From: Prolixibacteraceae bacterium
GTDB lineage: Bacteria; Bacteroidota; Bacteroidia; Bacteroidales; Prolixibacteraceae
DNA length: 35,979 nt
Assembly: GCA_016930365.1 (NCBI GenBank)
Contig: JAFGGY010000134.1
Location: 1 to 35,979 of the forward strand
Reading direction: 5' to 3'
Every line of letters begins with the position of its first letter. Positions within the stretch are counted from its first letter, which is position 1. Of the stretch, positions 19,625 through 27,154 are shown piece by piece. The notes under the pieces are model-generated. The model saw nothing but the letters and a program-made list of their open reading frames with translations. It had not been told where the DNA came from and ran no database searches. A program made the translations under genes and the position numbers.

Positions 19625-19813
19625 CAACCCCAGCGGGATTGCATGTTTATAGAAAAATAAAACAACAGATAAGGTTCGACCCCGGCCGGGGTCAGTTCAT
19701 TTGTGCATTCAAATACGAAATATGTTTCATACAAAACGGGTTATAAACCCGTTGTCCGTTTAGCGCATACGGCAAGTTCAGCCCCTAAACGGAACACCCT
19801 TTTCTAAAGGGTG
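19625..19813. repeat. Cluster of REP-like palindromic hairpins
   Basis: CAAcCCCagcGGGaTTG (19625-19641); GACCCCGGCCGGGGTC perfect palindrome (19678-19693); AACGGGTTataAACCCGTT (19735-19753); TCCGTTTAG...CTAAACGGA (19755-19763/19785-19793); CACCCTTTtctAAAGGGTG (19795-19813). No ORF explains them. Confidence 0.7.
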
Positions 19814-20077
19814 TAATCCTTAAACATCTTTTGCCTACCGAACCCCGAGTAGTCGAAGATTTTGGGCATACGGCAAAAAAGGAAAGGCTGAGCAGCAAAA
19901 AAGAATCGATTGGCATGAAAAAACTGTTCGTTGTTGTTTTTTAAAATTCCCGACAAGCAAAAGCTTAAACATAGAAATACCTTAATGATGATTTTGCTTT
20001 TTACACAAAGCACTTTTTAGTGTTTTTGCTTTTTATATTCAACATTTTTTGCATTTTTTTTGTATAATTTAAGCAAA

Positions 20078-20470
20078 ATGGAAAATCTTTATCAAAAATC
20101 ATATCTAAAGCTGCACCGTATATCAACACAATTTAAAAGATACCTGGCCGATTTCATTGACTGGAACAATCGCCTTATTGGCATCGAAGGAGCAAGAGGT
20201 GCAGGCAAGACAACCATGGTACTGCAATATGCAAAAGAGAACCTCCCTTTAAACAATCAAACCCTGTATGTTAGCCTGGACGAATTGCTTTTTACCGAAA
20301 ACAAACTTGTTGATTTTACTGAACAATTTGTAATGCATAAGGATTCCTTTTCAGGCTCCTCACTAATGCACCTAAACCCGGCAAAAGATGATTTAAGCCG
20401 CCAGACTGTGATGCATAAATTGTCTGGATTATCTTTTCGGGAATATCTAAATATATCGCATGGAACATGA
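20078..20470 (+). pseudogene. Remnant of AAA+ ATPase (DUF4143-type) with internal deletion and truncated C-terminus
   Basis: Walker A intact (GIEGARGAGKTTMVLQYAKENL...TLYVSLDELLF); the region normally carrying Walker B is missing between FTEQFVMHKDS and FSGSSLMHLNPAKDDLSRQTVMHKLSGLSFREYLNISHGT; ORF stops after the FREYL motif. Confidence 0.75.
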
Positions 20471-20508
20471 TTACCATCAATCAGTTTTGAGCAATTAAGT
20501 ATTTGATA

Positions 20509-20793
20509 TTAAAACAAATCGCCAATGCGGTTAAAGACGGTATGGTCATAATCTTCACGCTCTTTAAGCTCAATGACATCGTTAAGTTTATTGAGTTGGA
20601 GCAACACCTGCTGGTATTGCTCGTTTTTACGCACCAACAAAAACATAACACTTGTAGCACCCTGTCCTATTGCACCACACAATATTCCCTCGAGATTGTA
20701 TCCGCGGCGTGAAAAAAGCCCGGTTATGTGCGACATTACGCCCGGATGATTATTTACGATTAATTCGATTACGGTATGATTTTTTTGTTTCAT
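20509..20793 (-). CDS. ilvN: Acetolactate synthase small subunit, short AHAS-I (IlvN) type
   Basis: 94 aa single ACT domain: MKQKNHTVIELIVNNHPGVMSHITGLFSRRGYNLEGILCGAIGQGATSVMFLLVRKNEQ; resembles E. coli IlvN (96 aa) rather than ~160-190 aa IlvH. Confidence 0.92.
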   Translation of the reverse strand: MKQKNHTVIELIVNNHPGVMSHITGLFSRRGYNLEGILCGAIGQGATSVMFLLVRKNEQYQQVLLQLNKLNDVIELKEREDYDHTVFNRIGDLF

Positions 20794-20812
20794 TGTGATT
20801 TATTTTTTCAGG

Positions 20813-22474
20813 TTAATCAATCATTACTTTATTTGCTGCTCCGGGTGGCACCATGGGAAATACATTTTCATCGGCATTAACCGGAACATTGATAAACACC
20901 GGCTCATTAAGCTGTAAGGCTTCATGCAATGCTCCCAGCGGGTCGGATACTTTTTCGAGATCGATGGATTTCAATCCGAAACATTTTGCAATACCTGCAA
21001 AATCAGGGGTAGATTTAAATTTCGACCCGATGTATTTTTTATCAAAAAAGAGTTCTTGCTGTTGACGCACCAAGCCCAGCGTTCCGTTGTTAAACAGCAA
21101 AATAGCCATATTGGGTTTTTCATCGGCAATGGTAGCCAGCTCCTGCATATTCATCATAAATGAACCATCGCCCGAGAAAGCAACCACTTTTTTGCCGGGA
21201 TTGGCCAGTGCTGCCCCAATGGCTGTAGGGACTCCAAACCCCATGGTACCTAACCCGCCCGATGTGAGAAAAGTACGCGGTGATGTAATGGGATATTTCA
21301 TGGCTACCCACATTTGATGCTGGCCAACATCGGTTGTAATAATCGAATCGGCAGGTATGGATGCTGCTACTTCGTCGATAATGCGCAGCGGATGAAAAAC
21401 ATCGCCATTTAAAGGAGCAACAACATAAGGCAGGGCATCTTTTGTTTCATAGCATTCATCTAACCATTCCCTACGTTCTTTTTTGTCAACTGACGGAATC
21501 AACAACGAAAGAAAATCGTGTAAATCGGCATTAACACTCATAAATGCCGGTTTTATCTTATTGATTTCAGCTTTATCAATATCAACATGAATAATTTGAG
21601 CATTGCGGCAAAACTCGCTTACCTTACCGGTTGCCCTATCGTCGAACCTTAACCCGAGTGCAAGTATTAAATCAGCCTCCTCGGTTATCCGGTTGGCATA
21701 TTTTGTGCCGTGCATACCTATCATCCCCACATATAGAGGGTGTTCCGGACTAATAGCTCCCAATCCGCGCATGGTAGAAGTAAGTGGAATATTGTTTTTT
21801 TCGGCCAAAAGTCGCAACAACTGACAAGAACCTGACTCGATAATACCAGCCCCAAACATAATAACAGGTTTAACGGCATAGTGAATTGCCTGTGCAATTT
21901 TGTCGATAAGCTGCTTTTCAATAACCTGCGGTTTCGTTGGTTCATGAAATCCGGGCCATTGGCCGAACTCGCATACTTGTTGTTGTACATCTTTGGGTAC
22001 GTCGATTACTACTGGCCCCGGCCTGCCGGTTTCGGCAATGCGAAAAGCTTCCGGGATTACGTCAAGCAACTCGGCTGCCGAGCGTACCAGAAAATTGTGC
22101 TTCGTAATTGGAATGGTTAAGCCGTAGGTGTCAATTTCCTGAAAGGCATCGGTGCCAATAAGCGATGTGGCTACCTGTCCGGTAAATGCTACTACAGGCA
22201 CCGAATCTAGTTTAGCGTCGGCAATGGCTGTTAGCAAGTTTGTGGCTCCGGGCCCCGATGTGGCAAAGCAAACTGCAGCTTTACCTGTGCTCCGGGCCAT
22301 TCCCTGCGCAATGAAACCGGCACCTTGCTCGTGACGTGCCAAAACATGTTTAATTTTACTGTCGTGCAATGCCCTGTACAGTGGCAGGTTGGCACTTCCG
22401 GGAATACCTGCAATGGTGTCAATTCCCTTCTTCTCTAAAAGGTGAACGATAATTTCTGCTCCTGAGTACTTCAT
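20813..22474 (-). CDS. ilvB: Acetolactate synthase large subunit
   Basis: MKYSGAEIIVHLLEKKGIDTIAGIPGSANLPLYRAL; HEQGAGFIAQGMARSTGKAAVCFATSGPGATNLLTAIADAKLDSVPVVAFTGQV; TPP site GDGSFMMNMQELATIADEKPNMAILLFNNGTLGLVRQQQELFF. Confidence 0.96.
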   Translation of the reverse strand: MKYSGAEIIVHLLEKKGIDTIAGIPGSANLPLYRALHDSKIKHVLARHEQGAGFIAQGMARSTGKAAVCFATSGPGATNLLTAIADAKLDSVPVVAFTGQVATSLIGTDAFQEIDTYGLTIPITKHNFLVRSAAELLDVIPEAFRIAETGRPGPVVIDVPKDVQQQVCEFGQWPGFHEPTKPQVIEKQLIDKIAQAIHYAVKPVIMFGAGIIESGSCQLLRLLAEKNNIPLTSTMRGLGAISPEHPLYVGMIGMHGTKYANRITEEADLILALGLRFDDRATGKVSEFCRNAQIIHVDIDKAEINKIKPAFMSVNADLHDFLSLLIPSVDKKERREWLDECYETKDALPYVVAPLNGDVFHPLRIIDEVAASIPADSIITTDVGQHQMWVAMKYPITSPRTFLTSGGLGTMGFGVPTAIGAALANPGKKVVAFSGDGSFMMNMQELATIADEKPNMAILLFNNGTLGLVRQQQELFFDKKYIGSKFKSTPDFAGIAKCFGLKSIDLEKVSDPLGALHEALQLNEPVFINVPVNADENVFPMVPPGAANKVMID

Positions 22475-22491
22475 GTTTTTCAGTTATTTGT

Positions 22492-22532
22492 AAATAAAAA
22501 AAACCCTGTTGGAAGTTCACCAACAGGGTTTT
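22492..22532 (-). terminator. Attenuator terminator in ilvB leader
   Basis: On the minus strand AAAACCCTGTTGG tgaactt CCAACAGGGTTTT (13-bp stem, 22500-22532) followed by a T-run; lies between leader peptide and ilvB start. Confidence 0.9.
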
Positions 22533-22557
22533 AATATCTGGTTATATTATTATCCTT

Positions 22558-22638
22558 TTATCTGCGGTGAACACATAGCAACTCCACGACCACAACAGTG
22601 ACCACGTTAAAAAGGATATTTGCTGAAAATGTATTCAT
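22558..22638 (-). CDS. ilvBN leader peptide (26 aa, Val/Leu-rich, IvbL-like)
   Basis: ATG AAT ACA TTT TCA GCA AAT ATC CTT TTT AAC GTG GTC ACT GTT GTG GTC GTG GAG TTG CTA TGT GTT CAC CGC AGA TAA = MNTFSANILFNVVTVVVVELLCVHRR*, 25 nt before the terminator stem. Not in the supplied ORF track (too short). Confidence 0.88.
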   Translation of the reverse strand: MNTFSANILFNVVTVVVVELLCVHRR

Positions 22639-22670
22639 CGCTTTGATTGTATTTTTAAAACTTGATTTTG

Positions 22671-22701
22671 CAATGTTAGTATAATATAATAGAAATCACA
22701 A
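22671..22701 (-). promoter_or_regulatory. Candidate Bacteroidetes-type promoter for the ilv leader
   Basis: Minus strand TTG (22699-22701), 20-bp spacer, TAACATTG (22671-22678; one mismatch to TAnnTTTG); about 33 nt upstream of leader ATG, overlapping the upstream methyltransferase 3' end. Confidence 0.45.
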
Positions 22702-23350
22702 TAAAACATGATTTTTCTTGTTGATGCTGTTGTTTCTTGCCCTTTATGACCACAAAACTGCCCGTACCGTGCCCCTTAACCGGCTCTTCAACAGCAGTTG
22801 CAGCCGGGTTTTCGAGGGTTTGGTATGTTTCAGTTACCGTAAAGCCATTCTCTTCTATCAGTTTAACAACTTCATTAACAGTAAAAAACCGGGCATATTT
22901 ATAGAAGGCACTTTTCTCTTTATTTTTTTCTAAAAACTGCCCAAAAGCTGTTCCCTTATCGATAATGGCAAATATAATTTCACCCTCATGCTTTAAAACA
23001 CGGCGAGCTTCTTTAACAGCTTTCTGCGGATTATCGATAAAGCAGATTGAAGTAATAAAGACTGCAAAATCGAAGGAGGCATCATCGTATGGAAGGTTTT
23101 CGGCAACGCCAACTTGTACATCCAGGCTTCTGCCCCGTGCTACTTCTATCATATTCTCAGATGGGTCGACCCCATATTTAATGCCCAATGGTTCGGAAAA
23201 AATTCCGGTACCCACACCAATTTCCAAACCTTTTTTATCTGAAGGCACTACCTGCTTTAGCGCCAGTACTTCCGATTCGAAAAGTGTTTTGTTTTCAACA
23301 AACCAGTTTTCGTACTTATCAACCAACGAATCAAAAGGATTGTATTGCAT
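22676..23350 (-). CDS. Class I SAM-dependent methyltransferase
   Basis: KKGLEIGVGTGIFSEPLGIKYGVDPSENMIEVARGR...VGVAENLPYDDASFDFAVFITSICFIDNPQKAVKEARRVLKHEGEIIFAIID. Confidence 0.9.
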   Translation of the reverse strand: MQYNPFDSLVDKYENWFVENKTLFESEVLALKQVVPSDKKGLEIGVGTGIFSEPLGIKYGVDPSENMIEVARGRSLDVQVGVAENLPYDDASFDFAVFITSICFIDNPQKAVKEARRVLKHEGEIIFAIIDKGTAFGQFLEKNKEKSAFYKYARFFTVNEVVKLIEENGFTVTETYQTLENPAATAVEEPVKGHGTGSFVVIKGKKQQHQQEKSCFIVISIILY

Positions 23351-23354
23351 AATA

Positions 23355-23714
23355 TCAAAATGTTAATACTTTATCACTGTCAGCTACCCAATCGGCCAAA
23401 AAGCCCATGGTCGATTTGTTGGCACCGTCGAAATACGGATGGTTTTTGTAAATACCACAACGTGCCATGCAAGTTCCGCAAACTTCAACGGGAACCCCCT
23501 GCGCAATCAGGTCTTTGAGCATTTGTGATAAATCCTGGTCGTATCCATGGGGTGGTTTCAAAATATCGCGCGCAAGGTCAACCGAATCATTCATCAAAAA
23601 TATCCGCACTTCGTTCCCTTTTTGCTTTAAGGTATCGGCCAACCTGAGGCCATTCCATGTTACATCGGTATTGTCGTATGGTTCGCGATTAAAAATGATA
23701 AGAATTTTCGGCAT
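23355..23714 (-). CDS. DsrE/DsrF-like sulfur-relay family protein
   Basis: KILIIFNREPYDNTDVTWNGLRLADTLKQKGNEVRIFLMNDSVDLA...MLKDLIAQGVPVEVCGTCMARCGI, with Cys-rich CGTCMARCG. Confidence 0.82.
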   Translation of the reverse strand: MPKILIIFNREPYDNTDVTWNGLRLADTLKQKGNEVRIFLMNDSVDLARDILKPPHGYDQDLSQMLKDLIAQGVPVEVCGTCMARCGIYKNHPYFDGANKSTMGFLADWVADSDKVLTF

Positions 23715-23734
23715 AAGACTTTGTTTTTATTTTT

Positions 23735-24871
23735 CTATTTATCTAATTGTTTAACAGTATTTTGAATCAAATCAAGAGCGTGGTCAACATCCATTTCGGA
23801 AGTATGTTTTCCCGTAGTAATGCGCAAGGTTGAGGCGGCCCTTTGGGCATTAACTTTCATGGCTTTCAGTACCGGTGAAATATTGACTGAACCGGCATGA
23901 CAAGCCGAGCCGGTAGAAACCAGCACCTTATTGCCAATAAGCGAGGCCAATGTATGCGCATCAACACCGGCAAGTGCCACGCTGAGGGTATTGGGCAAAC
24001 AATGTTGCAAGTTGGCATTCACAGTAACCCTTTGCGGGAAAAACTTTTGCAGTCCATCGAATAAGCGGTCGCGCGTATGGCGCATGTTGGCCGTGTTTTT
24101 ATCGAAATCGCGCTGTGCAACTTCGCAGGCTTTCCCCAGGGCTGCTATGTGGATTACATTTTCCGTCCCCGGGCGCAGGCCCTTTTCCTGGCTTGCGCCA
24201 AACATGACCTTCTCTATTTTTACGCCATTTTTTATGTACAAAGCGCCAATTCCTTTGGGGGCGTATATTTTATGCCCGGCTATGGTGAGCAAGTCAATAC
24301 TACTTTGAGCCACATCAACCTTAATTTTCCCAAGCGACTGGGCTGCATCGGTATGAAACAAAACACCATGCTTACGGGCAATATTGGCAATCTCGTCAAT
24401 GGGCTGAATGCTACCGGTTTCGTTATTGGCATGCATGATGGTAATGAGCGCCGTATCGTGCCGGACAGCCTTTTCAACATCAGCGGGGTTTACCCTTCCA
24501 TATTGGTCAACCGGGACATAAGAAACCTGGTAGCCCCGTGTTTCGAGTTGCCTACACACTTCGATTACGGCAGGGTGCTCAATAGCCGAGGTAATAATGT
24601 GTTTACCACTTTGCGCCTTGAGGGCACCAAGTATGGCCAGGTTGTTCGATTCGGTGGCACACGATGTAAAAACAATTTCAGAAGGACGCGCATTTATTAA
24701 ATTGGCCACCTGAAGGCGGGCTTTATCAACAATTTCCTTTGCTGTCCGCCCTATAGAATAAGCACTCGATGGATTTCCATAAACCGCATCAATTATGTAC
24801 TTCATTTCGGCAGCCACTTCGGTGTCAATTGGGGTGGTCGCGTTATAATCGAGATAAATGGGCTGTGTCAT
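23735..24871 (-). CDS. Cysteine desulfurase (NifS/IscS-like, class V aminotransferase)
   Basis: PIYLDYNATTPIDTEVAAEM; MHANNETGSIQPIDEIANIARKHGVLFHTDAAQSLGKIKVDV; PLP Lys in LLTIAGHKIYAPKGIGALYI; VSTGSACHAGSVNISPVLKAM catalytic Cys loop. Confidence 0.95.
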   Translation of the reverse strand: MTQPIYLDYNATTPIDTEVAAEMKYIIDAVYGNPSSAYSIGRTAKEIVDKARLQVANLINARPSEIVFTSCATESNNLAILGALKAQSGKHIITSAIEHPAVIEVCRQLETRGYQVSYVPVDQYGRVNPADVEKAVRHDTALITIMHANNETGSIQPIDEIANIARKHGVLFHTDAAQSLGKIKVDVAQSSIDLLTIAGHKIYAPKGIGALYIKNGVKIEKVMFGASQEKGLRPGTENVIHIAALGKACEVAQRDFDKNTANMRHTRDRLFDGLQKFFPQRVTVNANLQHCLPNTLSVALAGVDAHTLASLIGNKVLVSTGSACHAGSVNISPVLKAMKVNAQRAASTLRITTGKHTSEMDVDHALDLIQNTVKQLDK

Positions 24872-24872
24872 A

Positions 24873-25538
24873 CTATTCGGTTTTTGTGGTTTCGAGTTGT
24901 TTAAGTTTCCATTCGGGATAACCTTCGTCGAGGCGGCGAACCTTGAACCCCTTAGAACTGAGCAGCTCTACAGCATCGTCGCTAAGGGCACAGAACGGTC
25001 CGCGGCAATACGCGATAATTTCTTTGTCGCGCGGTAATTTACAAAGTTGACTTTTTAACTCATCGGCAGGCAACGAAATAGCACCCGTGATATGCCCAAA
25101 CCCAAATTCTACAGCCGGACGCACATCCATCAGCAGCACATTGTCGTCGTCCATCATCAGCTCCAGCTCATCGAGGCTCACGGCATTGCACGAATGATGT
25201 TGTGTGCGTTGTTGGACAAGTGTTCGTTCCAGTTCGGCTATTTCGCTAAGCCCATAGCGCGAAATATGATGGTACAAATCGAGAAACTCGTTGTTCGACA
25301 AGGAATAAAAAACATATTGCTTCTCTTTGCGCGATTTTACAATGTTGTTGTTTTTTAGCACCTGCAAGTGTTGCGAGGTATTGGCAACAGTAAGCTTGCT
25401 TGCCTCAACAAGTCCCTCAACGCTTTTTTCGCCTTGAGCCAGCAGGTCAATAAGCTCAAGCCGGGCCGGGTTTGCCAGTGCTTTCAGCATTTTTGCCAGT
25501 CCGCTGTACATTGCATCTTTAAATTCGCGCTTATCCAT
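24873..25538 (-). CDS. ArsR-family HTH regulator fused to rhodanese domain
   Basis: wHTH: MLKALANPARLELIDLLAQGEKSVEGLVEASKLTVANTSQHLQVLKNNNIVKSRKEKQYVFYSL; rhodanese: LLMDVRPAVEFGFGHITGAISLPADEL...EIIAYCRGPFCALSDDAVELLSSKGFKVRRLDEGYPEWK. Confidence 0.95.
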   Translation of the reverse strand: MDKREFKDAMYSGLAKMLKALANPARLELIDLLAQGEKSVEGLVEASKLTVANTSQHLQVLKNNNIVKSRKEKQYVFYSLSNNEFLDLYHHISRYGLSEIAELERTLVQQRTQHHSCNAVSLDELELMMDDDNVLLMDVRPAVEFGFGHITGAISLPADELKSQLCKLPRDKEIIAYCRGPFCALSDDAVELLSSKGFKVRRLDEGYPEWKLKQLETTKTE

Positions 25539-25563
25539 TGTCCTTTCACTTCAAAATGAATGA

Positions 25564-25608
25564 CAAATATAAAAGAAGATTTTAAGTATTCAATAGATTA
25601 CTTGAATA
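25564..25608 (-). promoter_or_regulatory. Candidate promoter and ArsR operator of the sulfur operon
   Basis: Perfect inverted repeat TATTCAA-N8-TTGAATA (25587-25593/25602-25608); minus-strand -33 TTG (25591-25593) inside one half-site, 19-bp spacer, -7 TATATTTG (25564-25571) matching TAnnTTTG; 25 bp before the ATG. Confidence 0.7.
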
Positions 25609-25749
25609 TGTGTTTCTTTCGTAGTTTTTTTTGACATCATTTACTCCCACAAAGGCTATTATTTTGAGACTAATAGGTTTTAAGGCTTTCTTGGTGAACT
25701 TTGTGGCTTGGTGGGATTTCAATAATTACTGCGAGATAAAACTTCATAA

Positions 25750-25775
25750 AAAAAGCTGCCTTTACAGACAGCTTC
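25750..25775 (-). terminator. Probable terminator after the AhpD-like gene
   Basis: Minus strand AAGCTGtCtgtaaaGgCAGCTTTTTTT. Confidence 0.6.
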
Positions 25776-25798
25776 GTATTGAATTGATAAATCAATTA

Positions 25799-26134
25799 TC
25801 ACATCATTTCTTTCATTGCTTTGTAGGCTTTATCGCCATAAACTACACTTGGGCCACCGCCCATAACAACAGCAACACCAATTGTTTCAACAATTTCTTG
25901 CTGTGTGGCTCCATTTGCAAGCGAGTCGCGCACATGGCAAGCAATACATCCTTCGCAACGTATCGAAATTGCAATTCCTAAAGCAATGAGCTCTTTTTGT
26001 TTAACAGTAAGCGCTCCATCTTCTCCAACAGCCTGATGCATTGCACCAAATCCTTTTGCTATACCGGGATATTCTTTTGATAACGTTCCTACAAAATCAA
26101 AAACGGCATCAGCTTTTTCATTATATGTCTCCAT
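25799..26134 (-). CDS. Carboxymuconolactone decarboxylase / AhpD-like protein
   Basis: ELIALGIAISIRCEGCIACHVRDSLANGATQQEIVETIGVAVVMGGGPSVVYG, with CxxC core (CIAC). Confidence 0.92.
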   Translation of the reverse strand: METYNEKADAVFDFVGTLSKEYPGIAKGFGAMHQAVGEDGALTVKQKELIALGIAISIRCEGCIACHVRDSLANGATQQEIVETIGVAVVMGGGPSVVYGDKAYKAMKEMM

Positions 26135-26309
26135 AACTCAAATATTTATTAAAAAATACATTAATTCACAAATCACTGCAATTACATTACAAGTGATTTA
26201 GTAACAGAGAAACACATAAATTAGTTATTTGTTGAAACGACAAGTTCATATTCAGCAATTTTAACATCTCTATAAGAACTTTCAATTTCGATTACAATAA
26301 ATACAATGT

Positions 26310-26795
26310 TTACATAAAAAGCTTATCGAGGAAACTAAAACCTGTCTTGGTTTTAAAATACTTATCGCGCATACTTTTAATTGCTACGTCACTCATCTTG
26401 TCTTCAAAAATATTGACCAAAAAATCGGCTTCAACCAGTATCTGAAAGTCAATACCATCAATTTTGGTGTAACTATGATGATGGCCAATAAGAAAACATA
26501 TACGCTCAATGGTTTCTTCAGGCAGCTCATGCTTTTCGAGCATTTGTCGTGCCACGGGCGGACCTTCAATCTCCTGATAATTTCCGGCTGTTGAATGATA
26601 CTTTTTTTCGGCATTGACAATACCAATATCGTGCAAAATGGCGGCAATTTCAACAATTTCGAGTTGCCGGCTGTCCAGTCCTTCAATTCCGGCAATTGCC
26701 AAAGCAAAACCCAATACTTTTAAGGCATGATTGACACGGGGCACATCACCATCGAAATAATCAATCATTTGTTGTGTAAGCTCTTGCTTAAGCAT
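26310..26795 (-). CDS. HD-domain phosphohydrolase
   Basis: NHALKVLGFALAIAG...IVEIAAILHDIGIVNAEKKYHST...ICFLIGHHHSYTKIDGIDFQILVEADFLVNI. Confidence 0.88.
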   Translation of the reverse strand: MLKQELTQQMIDYFDGDVPRVNHALKVLGFALAIAGIEGLDSRQLEIVEIAAILHDIGIVNAEKKYHSTAGNYQEIEGPPVARQMLEKHELPEETIERICFLIGHHHSYTKIDGIDFQILVEADFLVNIFEDKMSDVAIKSMRDKYFKTKTGFSFLDKLFM

Positions 26796-26796
26796 A

Positions 26797-27135
26797 TCAC
26801 AAAAGTTTTGTCTGTGTAGTTGGGCGCGGTGCTTTTACGACCATAATGCGTGCCTGTTTTTGCGCGTTGTTCGACAAACAATGCACAATGCCTTTGGGAC
26901 TGTCAACCAGGCTGTCGGTTTCAACCGTGATGGTTTCGTCGCCAACCCGCACATCGGGTGTGCCTTCTAAAATATAGAAAAAAACATCAACCGGGGTAAT
27001 GTGTGGTTTGAGTGTTTCGCCCGGTTGCAGGGTAATGTGCATAACCTGTGCACTTTCCTTGTCGTATAATCTGCGTACATCAATTTTGTGAGGAGTATCT
27101 ACAATTGCCTGTTCTTTTACTTTTTTAATGTCCAT
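26797..27135 (-). CDS. Cupin-domain protein
   Basis: QVMHITLQPGETLKPHITPVDVFFYILEGTPDVRVGDETITVETDSLVDSPKGIVHCLSNN. Confidence 0.9.
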   Translation of the reverse strand: MDIKKVKEQAIVDTPHKIDVRRLYDKESAQVMHITLQPGETLKPHITPVDVFFYILEGTPDVRVGDETITVETDSLVDSPKGIVHCLSNNAQKQARIMVVKAPRPTTQTKLL

Positions 27136-27154
27136 ATTATTTATGCTTTAAATT

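Noticed and set aside
19804-20013. 69-aa minus-strand ORF in the repeat island
   Set aside because: Lies in hairpin-rich noncoding sequence; no family similarity or clear ribosome-binding context.
20813-22474. T-box or other tRNA-sensing riboswitch upstream of ilvB
   Set aside because: The leader is only ~160 nt with a clear leader peptide and no T-box consensus; the attenuator model accounts for the structure.
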